Assembly: GCA_016788165.1 (NCBI GenBank)
Contig: JAEUTH010000008.1
Coordinates: 1 to 64,000 of the forward strand
DNA length: 64,000 nt
Direction of reading: 5' to 3'
Origin: Bacteroidia bacterium
GTDB lineage: Bacteria; Bacteroidota; Bacteroidia; AKYH767-A; OLB10
A model generated the notes under the pieces. That model did no database searches, was not told the DNA's origin, and was given only the letters and a program-made list of their open reading frames with translations. The position numbers and the translations under genes were made by a program. This document shows, piece by piece, positions 52,045 through 61,734 of this stretch. Each line of letters starts with the position of its first letter. Position 1 is the stretch's first letter.

Positions 52045-53805
52045 ATGAAACAATTTTTCAAATTTATGTTTGCCTCCATGGTGGGGTTTTTACTATGCAT
52101 ATTTGTTGTAGTAGTTCTATTTGTTGGTATGATAAGCGCATTAGTTGCATCAATGGATACCAAAACTCCGGTTGTTGCTGATGCAAATTCGATACTTGAA
52201 ATAAACTTACGCCAACCCATAACTGAGCGTACACCCAACAATCCGCTGCAAACATTTGATTTTAGTAATTTCAAAAATAATTTTCAACCGGGATTAACGG
52301 ATATAATCACAGCCATTAAAAAGGCCGAAACCGATGCCAACATCAAAGGTATTTACATACACACCGGCTATATAACCGGAGGCAAAGCAAGCATTGAGGA
52401 AATACGAAATGCCTTAATTCAGTTTAAAAAATCAAAAAAGTTTATTGTTGCCTATGCCGAAGACTATGCACAGGATGCTTATTATTTATCTTCGATAGCC
52501 GATCAGGTTTATCTTAATCCGCAAGGCGATTTGGCATTGCATGGTTTTGCTGCCAATCTTACTTTTTTAAAAGGTACCCTTGATAAATTAGGTGTTGAAG
52601 CACAGGTTATACGACACGGTAAATTTAAAAGTGCTATCGAACCATTTGTGGAAGAGCGCATGAGCGATGCAAACCGTATGCAGGTAAAAACGTATGTAGA
52701 TGATTTTTGGCACATACTTAGAAACGGCATTGCCCAAGCCCGTAATATTGATACCAATACTGTTGAAATGTTAGCCGATAGTTTAGCCATAGAAACGCCC
52801 GAAGATGCCGTTAAATATGGCTTAGTTGACAAATTGCTTTATGAAGATCAGGTTATGGACGAACTAAAAAAACGAAGCGGTAATATTGGTGCAAAACCAA
52901 CAATTATTACAATTAATAAGTATGCACAACGCAATATTAACTTTAGCGAAAAAAATAAGATAGCAGTTATTTACGCAAATGGCGATATAAACAGCGGCCG
53001 TGGCAATGACGAACAAATAGGTTCTGAAACAACTTCGGCCGATATCAGAAAAGCCGCCAACGATGAAGCCGTAAAAGCAATTGTATTACGGGTAAACTCG
53101 CCCGGAGGCAGCGCCCTTGCTTCGGAAGTTATTTGGCGTGAACTAAGTTTGGCAAGGGCAAAAAAACCTATTGTAGTTTCAATGGGCGATGTTGCTGCTT
53201 CGGGTGGCTATTACATCAGTTGTTTGGCTAATACCATAGTAGCACAACCCAATACCATTACCGGTTCAATTGGTGTTTTTGGATTGTTGTTTAATGCACA
53301 AAAATTATTTAACGAAAAGTTGGGTATCACTTTCGATAGTTATAAAACAGGCGCTTATAGCGATATGGGTAATGCTACACGCGCCCTCACACCAGCTGAA
53401 AGAGCCAAACTGCAAAACAGTGTTGAAAGGGTTTACAACACCTTTACCGCACGCGTAGCTAATGGTCGTAACATGCCACAAAGTATGGTAGATAGCATTG
53501 GGCAGGGTAGGGTATGGAGTGGTAAAACTGCCTTGCAATTGGGGTTAGTTGATACATTGGGCGGACTAAATGATGCCATAAAAATTGCAGCCGATTTAGC
53601 TAAAATTAAAACATACCGCACTTACGAATTGCCCATACAAAAAGAACCTTTTTCAGAGTTGCTTGAAGATTTGAATGGCGGTGTAAAAACAGCCATTATT
53701 AAAAACGAATTAGGCCCCGAGTTTGAAATTTACCATCAGGTAAGCAAACTTATAAAGCAAGAGGGTGTGTTTATGCGTATGCCTTTTGAATTGCAGCTTA
53801 ATTAA
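52045..53805 (+). CDS. sppA: Signal peptide peptidase SppA, 67K type
   Basis: SppA breaks down cleaved signal peptides in the inner membrane. The 586-residue protein has an N-terminal membrane helix (about 12-33) and two S49-type halves, the long form as in E. coli. The catalytic lysine is in KFKSAIEPF (K195) and the serine in DVAASGGYYIS (S386). The lengths and spacing fit the family. It is preceded by a FadL-like gene with a 111-base gap and followed by a terminator. Confidence 0.95.
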   Translation: MKQFFKFMFASMVGFLLCIFVVVVLFVGMISALVASMDTKTPVVADANSILEINLRQPITERTPNNPLQTFDFSNFKNNFQPGLTDIITAIKKAETDANIKGIYIHTGYITGGKASIEEIRNALIQFKKSKKFIVAYAEDYAQDAYYLSSIADQVYLNPQGDLALHGFAANLTFLKGTLDKLGVEAQVIRHGKFKSAIEPFVEERMSDANRMQVKTYVDDFWHILRNGIAQARNIDTNTVEMLADSLAIETPEDAVKYGLVDKLLYEDQVMDELKKRSGNIGAKPTIITINKYAQRNINFSEKNKIAVIYANGDINSGRGNDEQIGSETTSADIRKAANDEAVKAIVLRVNSPGGSALASEVIWRELSLARAKKPIVVSMGDVAASGGYYISCLANTIVAQPNTITGSIGVFGLLFNAQKLFNEKLGITFDSYKTGAYSDMGNATRALTPAERAKLQNSVERVYNTFTARVANGRNMPQSMVDSIGQGRVWSGKTALQLGLVDTLGGLNDAIKIAADLAKIKTYRTYELPIQKEPFSELLEDLNGGVKTAIIKNELGPEFEIYHQVSKLIKQEGVFMRMPFELQLN

Positions 53806-53817
53806 TAGTATGGGTTG

Positions 53818-53860
53818 CGGCATCTTAAATTTGTAAGCAAAAATTTGATGCTGTTTTTTT
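53818..53860 (+). terminator. Rho-independent terminator of sppA
   Basis: CGGCATC (53818-53824) pairs with GATGCTG (53847-53853, with one G:U), an inner AAATTT stem adds to it after a two-base bulge, and seven T follow (53854-53860). It starts 13 bases after the sppA stop codon. Confidence 0.75.
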
Positions 53861-53947
53861 ATAAATGGTTACATGGTTTTGCTACCATAATAAGCTAAAA
53901 ATATTTTTATTGCACTTGCTTCAATATCAAATTCAAGCAAGTACTTA

Positions 53948-55453
53948 ATGGCCATTATAAACTCACTTTTTGCATGGTTAATGAAAAAACGCATGCATCA
54001 GATCGAACTTTTTATAAAGTATCCTTTTGATGTACAGGAAGAAACTTTGCGTAAACTTTTAAGTACAGCAAAAAACACTGAAATAGGGCGTTATTATGAT
54101 TTTGCTTCCATAAAAAATGAGGCCGACTACCGCAGCCGTATGCAAGTACAAAACTACGAAACACATAAGCCATATATTAAAAGGCTGATGCTGGGCGAAC
54201 AAAATATTTTATGGCCAACCGATGTAAAATGGTTTGCAAAATCATCGGGCACAACCAGCGACAAAAGCAAGTTTATTCCTGTTACTGAAGAAAGTTTGGA
54301 AGAGTGCCATTTTAAAGGAGGCAAAGATTTATTAAGCATATACTACAGTAACAATCCACAATCAAATTTATTTAGTGGCAGGTTTTTAACCTTAGGTGGT
54401 TCGCATCAGATAAATGCATTTAGTAACGAATCGTTTTATGGCGATTTGTCGGCCATCATTATGCAAAATTTACCTTTTTGGATTCAACTCTTCCGTACAC
54501 CTGAATTGAGTGTGGCTTTAATGGACGAATGGGAAGAAAAAATAATTAAGATGGCTAACATTACCATTAAAGAAGATGTAACCAATATTAGTGGCGTACC
54601 ATCGTGGATGTTGGTTTTACTTAGGCATATATTGCAAATTACCGGCAAACAAAACATACATGAAGTATGGCCAAATTTAGAACTGTTTGTTCATGGTGCA
54701 GTAAGTTTTACACCATACCGAAGTCAGTTTAATGCACTCATCCCCGGTAATAAGATGCAATACCTCGAAACCTATAATGCATCAGAAGGATTTTTTGGCA
54801 TACAGGATTTGAATAACAGCAATGAAATGCTATTGATGTTAGACTATGGTGTTTACTATGAATTTATTCCCGAAAGCAGTGGCGCTTTTTCGCAACAAGC
54901 CATATCATTATCAGAAGTGGTTTTAGGCTTAAACTATTCGATGCTCATTACCACTAATGGCGGTTTGTGGCGTTACCAAATTGGCGACACTGTAACATTT
55001 ACATCCCTATCGCCACATCGCATAAAAATTACAGGCCGCACTTCACATTATATAAATGCATTTGGCGAAGAAGTTATTGTTGACAATGCCGATAAAGCTA
55101 TTGCCGCAGCCTGTTTAAGCACCGGTGCAATGATTACTGATTATACGGCAGCACCGGTTTATATTTCCGAAAACGAATGTGGCGCACATGAATGGTTTAT
55201 TGAGTTTGAAAAACCACCTGAAAACCTGAATGTATTTGCAACCGTGCTTGATAATACCCTTAAAGAACTAAATTCGGATTACGAAGCAAAACGCTATCAG
55301 GACAAAGTGTTACGTATGCCAATTATTCGCACAATGCCCGCTCAAACATTTTACAAGTGGTTAAAGCTTAAAGACAAATTAGGCGGCCAACACAAAGTGC
55401 CACGCCTTTCCAACAACAGAATAATTTTAGAAGAAATATTAAGTTTGATATAA
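53948..55453 (+). CDS. GH3-family acyl-acid amido synthetase-like protein
   Basis: The 501-residue protein belongs to the GH3 group of adenylate-forming enzymes named from plant auxin-conjugating proteins, which join a carboxylic acid to an amino acid with ATP. Matching blocks are the phosphate-binding AKSSGTTSDKSKFIPVT (about 97-113), 'YLETYNASEGFFG' (about 271-283, the second motif) and 'GGLWRYQIGDTV' (third motif). The C-terminal 'KLKDKLGGQHKVPRL' is also typical of the bacterial branch. Bacterial members are common in Bacteroidota, but their substrates are unknown. The next gene begins one base after its stop, which points to coupled expression. Confidence 0.9.
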   Translation: MAIINSLFAWLMKKRMHQIELFIKYPFDVQEETLRKLLSTAKNTEIGRYYDFASIKNEADYRSRMQVQNYETHKPYIKRLMLGEQNILWPTDVKWFAKSSGTTSDKSKFIPVTEESLEECHFKGGKDLLSIYYSNNPQSNLFSGRFLTLGGSHQINAFSNESFYGDLSAIIMQNLPFWIQLFRTPELSVALMDEWEEKIIKMANITIKEDVTNISGVPSWMLVLLRHILQITGKQNIHEVWPNLELFVHGAVSFTPYRSQFNALIPGNKMQYLETYNASEGFFGIQDLNNSNEMLLMLDYGVYYEFIPESSGAFSQQAISLSEVVLGLNYSMLITTNGGLWRYQIGDTVTFTSLSPHRIKITGRTSHYINAFGEEVIVDNADKAIAAACLSTGAMITDYTAAPVYISENECGAHEWFIEFEKPPENLNVFATVLDNTLKELNSDYEAKRYQDKVLRMPIIRTMPAQTFYKWLKLKDKLGGQHKVPRLSNNRIILEEILSLI

Positions 55454-55454
55454 T

Positions 55455-56246
55455 ATGAAATGTGTTGGTTTGTTTTTATTCGTTTTCATTCATGCAATAC
55501 ATGCGCAAACTGACAATTATAAATTAATTAAAACCATACCTACCACGGCTAAACATATTTATACCGACCGTTTAGCCAACTTGTACTTAATCGAAAATTA
55601 TGAGATTAAGAAATTTGATAACGAAGGCGTTTTTTTTAAGAGTTATAATTTTAAAGATATAGGCGTACTTCAATATTTTGATGCTACCAACCCACTTAAG
55701 CTCATGTTGTTTAAGCCTGAGTTTAATGTTATACGTAATTTGGATAATCGCATGAATTTGCAAGGCGAAATAAACCTCAACCAATTTGTGCAGTTGGGGT
55801 TGCCTCGCTTGGCATGTGTAAGCGATGATGGTAACTACTGGATTTATGATCAACAAAATCAACAACTCATAAAGGTAAATCCATCAGGCAAGGTTTTAAT
55901 TGTTGGCAATTCTTTTAATCAATTTCTAAATCAAAACATCAACCCAAAACAACTCATCGCTGCCGAAAACTGGTTGTTGCTTAGTAACAACGACACTTCA
56001 TTATTAGTGTTCGACCGTTATGGCAATTACTATCGCAATATTCAACTGCCACATAATTTAAATATACAGGTTAGCGCAAATCAACTGCTGTTTTTTGATG
56101 GTCAAAAACTTACCAGTATTGATCTTAATAATTATAAAGAAACTACTATAAGTAATCAAATTATGCAACAAGCTTTAGAAGTGAGGCTTGAACTGCATCG
56201 GATTTTTATACTTAAAAACGATAGCATTGCCATTTATTCCTTTTAA
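55455..56246 (+). CDS. Secreted protein of unknown function, beta-propeller-like
   Basis: The 263-residue protein has a signal peptide (MKCVGLFLFVFIHAIHAQ) and then repeats of short hydrophobic strands with turns such as 'TDRLANLYLIENYEIKKFD', 'DDGNYWIYDQQNQQLIKVN', 'NDTSLLVFDRYGNYYRNI' and 'LKNDSIAIYSF', which look like blades of a beta-propeller. I do not recognise a named family. It starts one base after the GH3-like gene, a tight link that suggests a shared process. No sorting domain is present, so it is likely periplasmic or outer-membrane associated. Confidence 0.75.
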   Translation: MKCVGLFLFVFIHAIHAQTDNYKLIKTIPTTAKHIYTDRLANLYLIENYEIKKFDNEGVFFKSYNFKDIGVLQYFDATNPLKLMLFKPEFNVIRNLDNRMNLQGEINLNQFVQLGLPRLACVSDDGNYWIYDQQNQQLIKVNPSGKVLIVGNSFNQFLNQNINPKQLIAAENWLLLSNNDTSLLVFDRYGNYYRNIQLPHNLNIQVSANQLLFFDGQKLTSIDLNNYKETTISNQIMQQALEVRLELHRIFILKNDSIAIYSF

Positions 56247-56383
56247 AAAATGTAGTTAATCAACACCGGTTATTCAGGTTTAAAGGTTTTAAACATTGTT
56301 TCTCATATTGCTTACTTTATTATTAATTCGTGAAATTTTTAAAAATCAGGTAGCCGTTTACTACCATAACAGACTAACTTAAT

Positions 56384-57004
56384 ATGGGCATGCATATAGC
56401 CGTTGCCGGCAACATTGGTTCGGGCAAAACCACTTTAACCACACAACTTGCAAAAAACTTTAAATGGGAACCTCATTTCGAATCGGTTGATAATAACCCA
56501 TACTTAGTTGATTTTTATGAAGACATGCAACGTTGGTCTTTTAATTTGCAAGTGTATTTTTTAAACTCTCGTTTTAGGCAGGTAGTAGGTTTTCAAAAAA
56601 GTAATAAAACGGTTATTCAGGATAGAACCATTTATGAAGACGCCCACATTTTTGCGCCAAACCTCCATGCAATGGGGTTGATGAGCACACGCGATTTTCA
56701 GAATTATCAGGAATTGTTTCAACTAATGGCTAGTTTTATAAAGCCACCCGACTTAATGATTTATTTAAGAGGCAGCGTACCTGCCTTGGTAAATCAAATA
56801 CAGAAACGTGGACGCACGTATGAAGACAATATTCGGCTCGATTACTTAAAACGCCTGAACGAAAGATATGAAGGATGGATTAGCGAATACGATGCCGGTA
56901 AACTTTTAATTATTGATATTGACGAAATAAATTTTGCCGATAATGCCGAAGATTTAGGCTCAATAGTTCATAAAATTAATGCCGAGCTAAACGGATTGTT
57001 TTAA
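56384..57004 (+). CDS. Deoxynucleoside kinase
   Basis: The 206-residue protein is a deoxynucleoside kinase of the dCK/dGK/TK2 fold, which phosphorylates deoxynucleosides for salvage. It has the P-loop AGNIGSGKTT (8-17), the DRTIYED motif (80-86, equal to the DRS/ERS motif of the family) and the LID-type 'RGRTYEDNIRLDYLKRLNERYE' region with several Arg. Which deoxynucleoside it prefers cannot be read from sequence. It lies 137 bases after the unknown secreted protein gene. Confidence 0.92.
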   Translation: MGMHIAVAGNIGSGKTTLTTQLAKNFKWEPHFESVDNNPYLVDFYEDMQRWSFNLQVYFLNSRFRQVVGFQKSNKTVIQDRTIYEDAHIFAPNLHAMGLMSTRDFQNYQELFQLMASFIKPPDLMIYLRGSVPALVNQIQKRGRTYEDNIRLDYLKRLNERYEGWISEYDAGKLLIIDIDEINFADNAEDLGSIVHKINAELNGLF

Positions 57005-57340
57005 GCTTCCCATTAACCTGATATTTTAATTGTTTGTTTTTTCAACCTACCAAGCTGCTATTACGGTTGTATAAGGGTTAATACACTGCTTTGCCATAAA
57101 TTGGTAAGATCAATTCCTACAATGGCAATTTATTTTTCGGTTAAAAACTTTGAGCAGGTAAGAAAATATCAAGCAGTATTAAAGCCGATGTACTACTAAT
57201 CATATGTTTTATATTAGCGGTGTTCAGGTTTTTTCATCCGACTGTTTTATGTTGACTGTGTAATAAAAAATAACAATGGAAGCAGATTAACTCAACCCTT
57301 TTTACTTTTTTTGAATCATTAAATCATAATCATAAAAAAA
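57005..57340. other. 336-base intergenic region
   Basis: This AT-rich space before the PKD-domain protein shows no open frame of note, no strong stem and no exact TAnnTTTG box. TATGTTTT at about 57204-57211 is one base off. The promoter of the downstream gene must be here or overlap the end of the kinase gene. Confidence 0.45.
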
Positions 57341-59848
57341 ATGAAAACAAACTATTCAATTAAACACGTCATCACAATGGTTGTGATGTTATTTATGGGA
57401 TTAACATCCTTTAAAAGCCAGGCGCAACTGCTTAATTGCCAGGCTAACTTTTCCTATTGGGTAAATCCCAATGGAGCCGTAGTATTTTACGATTCGTCAT
57501 ACGTAAATAGTGGGCAGGTTACTCAATTTTTATGGAGCTTTGGCGATGGTACTACCTCAGCACAACCCAATACAGTAACACATATTTATCCGGCAGCAGG
57601 CAATTATACAGCTTGTCTGTATATCGTAACTTCAAATGGTTGTTCGGATACCGTTTGTCAAATAGTAACAGTGCCCGGTAATTGCCAGATGAATGCTGTA
57701 ATAACTAACGACACAACCAACAGCACCTTAATTGTTACAACTACAGGCGGTACACCTCCTTACTTATATATATGGACTTATAATGGCATAAGCCAAACAA
57801 CTACCATCCCAACGCTGCCTTACAATAGCTTTGGTGTGTATTGCGTAACCGTATCCGATGCTAATAACTGTACCACATCAAACTGCATAAGCGTAGGTGG
57901 TTCATTGGTATGTCAGGCATCGTTTTCGTTTACCCAACTTAGTCCGGGTTCATTTTACTTTAATAATTTAAGTACAGGCAATGGCTTAAGTTATTTTTGG
58001 AATTTTGGCGATAGTACCACATCAACACAAACTTCGCCTATACATACTTACCAAGCCGCGGGCACATACATGGTTTGTTTAAATGTGATTGATACTGCCG
58101 GAAATATTTGTGATAGCTACTGTGCTGCAATTAATGTTTTATTAGGTGGCGGTAATAGTGTAATATGTGGTAATATTTTTAATGATATAAATGCCAACGG
58201 TGTTTCTGATAGTACTGATACCGGTTTAGGCGGACAAACAATATCTATTTGGGGCAATGGTATGCAGGGTACGGTAGTAACCGACTCGAATGGTAATTAT
58301 ACACTAAACGTAAGTGCAGGTACCTACTACTTATACTATTGTGCCCAATTTCCTAACACTATTACAGTACCTACCGATTCGTTCGGGTGTGCATTTTATA
58401 CCGTTACCGTTGCAGCCAACGATACATCATGTGGCTATAATTTTGGCGTAACTGCCAACACAGTTGTAATTTCAGGTCACATATATCATGATGCCAATAA
58501 CAACGGTGTTTACGACTTTGGCGAAACCGGTATTCCATATCAGCCGGTTACAATAGGCAGCTCAACGGTTTATACCAACTCATTTGGCGAATACACCAGT
58601 TACGAAGCCGTAGGTACTTATACCATTACTTACGTACCTACAGGCGTTTATGCAGGCTTTGCATTAAGTACACCGGGCAGTATTACTGTAAATGCAACAA
58701 CGGTAGGCAACACTTATTGGAATAACGATTTTGGCTTAAATATACCTGCCGGCTCAAACGATTTATCAGTAAACCTTTCGCCCTCAACCAACATTGCGCC
58801 CGGTTTTAGCGCCTGGTATTATATAACCGTAACTAACACAGGTGTATTACCAGCAAGTGGTGTGGTAACCTATCATTATCCAACCGGTTTAACTTTCGAT
58901 AAATCAACACCAAACGCAGCTACGGTAAATGCTACCACACAAACCATAACCTGGAATGTAAATAACATCCCTGCATTTAGCAGCAAAACCATTTGGGTTG
59001 ATTTTAATGCAAGCACAACTTTACCACTTGGCACATTAATGTTAAGTATGGTTGATGTAACACTTAACACCGGTACCGATCCAAATATGGCAAACAACAT
59101 GGACTCTGTACATCAAATTGTGGTGGGTTCATGGGATCCAAACAACAAGTTGGTAACGCGTACCAATTTGCCCAATGTAAACTACCAGGTAATATCAAGC
59201 GTTAACCCCGATCAAAGTATTGATTACACAATTAACTTCCAAAACGAAGGCACAGCACCTGCTGTAAATATTGTAGTAACAGATGAATTAAGCAGCAATG
59301 TAACATTAAACAGCTTTCAGTTTTTAGGCACAAGCCACAATGCTGATGTAAAACGAAACGGCAATGTGGTAACCTATGTTTTCCCTAACATTATGTTAGA
59401 AGATAAAACAACCAATGAGCCTATGAGTCATGGCTTTATTAAATACCGTATTAATGCTGTTAATGGTTTAACACCAGGTACACAAATTAGCGATAAAGCC
59501 GCGATTTATTTCGACTTTAACGCACCGGTTATTACAAACGATGCTATTATTACAATGATACTTCCTCAAGGTATAAACGAAAGCACAGGCAATGCTGCCA
59601 TTCAGTTATATCCAAATCCGGTTAATAGCATTTCAAAAGTTCAGTTCGATTTAGCCAAACAAGCCCACGTTACAGTTGAAGTAATTGACGTAACCGGACG
59701 CTTACAAGCTGTATTAGCTAATGGAATTTTACCGGCAGGTAATCAAAACCTAATATTAGATGCCAGCAAAATGGCCAATGGTATTTATACTATAAAAGCC
59801 AATGTTGACGGCAAACTAAGCTTAGTTAAATTTACAGTTGCACATTAA
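57341..59848 (+). CDS. Large secreted PKD/SdrD-B-like protein with type A T9SS sorting domain
   Basis: The 835-residue protein has a signal peptide (cleavage near SQAQL, 28) followed by a string of beta-sandwich domains. They are: a PKD domain (about 35-110, with FLWSFGDGTTSAQP), an Ig-like SprB-type segment (115-185), a second PKD domain (190-270, FWNFGDSTTSTQ), two SdrD-B-like domains (about 277-375 and 382-470, with ICGNIFNDINANGVSDS and ISGHIYHDANNNGVYDF), a DUF11-like domain (about 480-600), a conserved domain starting VVGSWDPNNKLV (about 603-745), and the sorting domain (about 755-835, LYPNPVNSISKVQF, GIYTIKANVDG). It is exported by T9SS and is probably a surface adhesin or structural protein. 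A strong terminator follows. Confidence 0.93.
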   Translation: MKTNYSIKHVITMVVMLFMGLTSFKSQAQLLNCQANFSYWVNPNGAVVFYDSSYVNSGQVTQFLWSFGDGTTSAQPNTVTHIYPAAGNYTACLYIVTSNGCSDTVCQIVTVPGNCQMNAVITNDTTNSTLIVTTTGGTPPYLYIWTYNGISQTTTIPTLPYNSFGVYCVTVSDANNCTTSNCISVGGSLVCQASFSFTQLSPGSFYFNNLSTGNGLSYFWNFGDSTTSTQTSPIHTYQAAGTYMVCLNVIDTAGNICDSYCAAINVLLGGGNSVICGNIFNDINANGVSDSTDTGLGGQTISIWGNGMQGTVVTDSNGNYTLNVSAGTYYLYYCAQFPNTITVPTDSFGCAFYTVTVAANDTSCGYNFGVTANTVVISGHIYHDANNNGVYDFGETGIPYQPVTIGSSTVYTNSFGEYTSYEAVGTYTITYVPTGVYAGFALSTPGSITVNATTVGNTYWNNDFGLNIPAGSNDLSVNLSPSTNIAPGFSAWYYITVTNTGVLPASGVVTYHYPTGLTFDKSTPNAATVNATTQTITWNVNNIPAFSSKTIWVDFNASTTLPLGTLMLSMVDVTLNTGTDPNMANNMDSVHQIVVGSWDPNNKLVTRTNLPNVNYQVISSVNPDQSIDYTINFQNEGTAPAVNIVVTDELSSNVTLNSFQFLGTSHNADVKRNGNVVTYVFPNIMLEDKTTNEPMSHGFIKYRINAVNGLTPGTQISDKAAIYFDFNAPVITNDAIITMILPQGINESTGNAAIQLYPNPVNSISKVQFDLAKQAHVTVEVIDVTGRLQAVLANGILPAGNQNLILDASKMANGIYTIKANVDGKLSLVKFTVAH

Positions 59849-59868
59849 TTATTATTAAAATTGTTTTT

Positions 59869-59904
59869 AAACCCCTGATGCATAAATGTATCAGGGGTTT
59901 TTTT
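59869..59904 (+). terminator. Rho-independent terminator
   Basis: An 11-bp perfect stem (AAACCCCTGAT at 59869-59879, ATCAGGGGTTT at 59890-59900) with a 10-base loop is followed by four more T. It lies 20 bases after the stop of the PKD-domain gene. Confidence 0.93.
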
Positions 59905-59958
59905 ATGGATGCCAACAATATTTTAATAAGTTTTTAGATGATGCATCTTTATAAAAAA

Positions 59959-59966
59959 TACTTTTG
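59959..59966 (+). promoter_or_regulatory. -7 promoter box of carA (TACTTTTG)
   Basis: Exact TAnnTTTG match 66 bases before the carA ATG and after the terminator of the upstream gene, so it is well placed to drive carA-purE. No clear -33 element was found. Confidence 0.5.
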
Positions 59967-60032
59967 ACGGCCCTTACCAACCACTAATGGCTGATAAGAA
60001 GCAACTAAACCTTAGTAAATAAATAATTAAGC

Positions 60033-61127
60033 ATGAAGTTTAGCAGCAAAACCCCCGCATTATTAGTATTGGCCGATGGTACAGTTTTTAAAGGTAATGC
60101 AGCCGGCAAAAAAGGAACTGCCACAGGCGAAATTTGCTTCAATACAGGGATGACGGGTTATCAGGAAGTTTTTACTGACCCAAGCTATTATGGACAAATA
60201 CTAATCGAAACCAATGTACATATTGGCAATTACGGAATACGTTTGGCCGAAAGCGAATCGGACAGCATAAAAATAGCCGGCTTGGTTTGCAAATCGTTTC
60301 ATGCTTATTATTCGCGAAAGGATGCAGATACAAGTGTTACTGCGTATTTCGAAAACAATAACATTGTAGCTATTGTTGATGTTGATACACGTGCTGTGGT
60401 ACGCCACATAAGAAGCAAAGGAGCAATGAATGCCATAATTAGTTCTGAAATTTTAGATGTTGAAATTCTAAAACAAAAACTGGCCGAAGTTCCCAGCATG
60501 GAAGGTTTAGAGCTATCGTCAACCGTATCAACAAAAACAGCATATACAGCCGGTGATGAAAACAGCAAACTACGTGTAGCATTACTCGATTTAGGCATAA
60601 AACAAAACACCATCAGATGCTTAAATGAAAGGGGGGTGTTTGTAAAAGTATTTCCATATAACAGTTCCTTTAAAACAATGGAAGCGTTTAAACCCAACGG
60701 ATACCTGATAAGCAATGGCCCGGGCGACCCGGCCGTTATGCCCGGTGTTGTTGATACAGTAACCCAAATTGTTGAAGCTGGTAAACCTTTATTCGGTATT
60801 TGCTTAGGTCATCAGATGCTGGCCGAATCGCAAGGCATTAAAACTTATAAAATGTTTAATGGCCATAGAGGCATTAATCATCCGGTTAAAAACGTAATAA
60901 CAGGTCGCTGCGAAATAACTTCTCAAAATCACGGTTTTGCCATTAACGAAGCCGATGTGCGAAACAGCAGCACCGTTGAAATTACACATCTTAATTTAAA
61001 CGATAACACAATTGAAGGTATACGCGTAAAAGGTGCCAAAGCATTTAGTGTACAATATCATCCCGAAAGCGCCCCCGGGCCACACGACTCGCGTTATCTC
61101 TTTGATGATTTTGTAGCTTCGTTATAA
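60033..61127 (+). CDS. carA: Carbamoyl-phosphate synthase small subunit
   Basis: CarA is the glutaminase subunit that feeds ammonia to CarB for carbamoyl phosphate, used in pyrimidine and arginine synthesis. The 364-residue protein has the N-terminal domain (about 1-150) with GNAAGKKGTATGE and FNTGMTGYQE, and the class I amidotransferase domain with the catalytic C257 in GICLGHQML and H343/E345 in QYHPESAPGP. carB is not in the window. purE follows 34 bases later, so two nucleotide-pathway genes share a unit. Confidence 0.97.
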   Translation: MKFSSKTPALLVLADGTVFKGNAAGKKGTATGEICFNTGMTGYQEVFTDPSYYGQILIETNVHIGNYGIRLAESESDSIKIAGLVCKSFHAYYSRKDADTSVTAYFENNNIVAIVDVDTRAVVRHIRSKGAMNAIISSEILDVEILKQKLAEVPSMEGLELSSTVSTKTAYTAGDENSKLRVALLDLGIKQNTIRCLNERGVFVKVFPYNSSFKTMEAFKPNGYLISNGPGDPAVMPGVVDTVTQIVEAGKPLFGICLGHQMLAESQGIKTYKMFNGHRGINHPVKNVITGRCEITSQNHGFAINEADVRNSSTVEITHLNLNDNTIEGIRVKGAKAFSVQYHPESAPGPHDSRYLFDDFVASL

Positions 61128-61161
61128 ACCCAGTTAATTCACACACTAAAAAAACATCTAA

Positions 61162-61650
61162 ATGAATCCGGTAATAGGTATAGTAATGGGTAGTAGCAGC
61201 GATTTGCAGGTAATGCAGCAAGCTGCCGATGTTTTAAAACAATTTAATATCGCTTTTGAAATTAAAATTGTAAGTGCACATCGCACACCGGCTATTATGT
61301 TGGATTATGCCGATCAGGCTTTTGCACGTGGCATTAAAATTATTATTGCCGGTGCCGGTGGTGCCGCACATTTGCCCGGTATGTTGGCAAGTGTTACCAC
61401 ATTACCTGTAATTGGTGTGCCGGTTAAGTCATCAAACTCTATTGATGGTTGGGATAGTGTGCTTTCTATTTTACAAATGCCTAACGGTGTGCCTGTGGCC
61501 ACGGTTGCCTTAAATGGTGCAACAAATGCAGCTTTACTTGCAGTACAAATTCTGGGCACCAGTAACCTGAGCATACATGAAAAACTTGTGCAATACAAAC
61601 AACAACTAAAGGATAAAGTAAAGCTAATGAATGAGGGTTTAAATGGGTAA
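61162..61650 (+). CDS. purE: N5-carboxyaminoimidazole ribonucleotide mutase (PurE class I)
   Basis: PurE shifts the carboxyl group of N5-CAIR to give CAIR in purine synthesis. The 162-residue protein has IVMGSSSDLQVM (8-19), the active-site SAHRTP (about 39-44) and 'AGAGGAAHLPGMLAS' (about 68-82), and has class I length. purK is not adjacent. A hairpin (GGTTTAAATG / CATTTAACC at 61636-61661) overlaps its stop codon but lacks a U run. The next gene begins 84 bases later. Confidence 0.97.
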   Translation: MNPVIGIVMGSSSDLQVMQQAADVLKQFNIAFEIKIVSAHRTPAIMLDYADQAFARGIKIIIAGAGGAAHLPGMLASVTTLPVIGVPVKSSNSIDGWDSVLSILQMPNGVPVATVALNGATNAALLAVQILGTSNLSIHEKLVQYKQQLKDKVKLMNEGLNG

Positions 61651-61734
61651 TACATTTAACCTTCGAAAATCCTTTTAACCAAAGGTTGTAGTTAATAGTT
61701 AAATGCTTTACTTAGGCCGTATAACTATTGCCCC

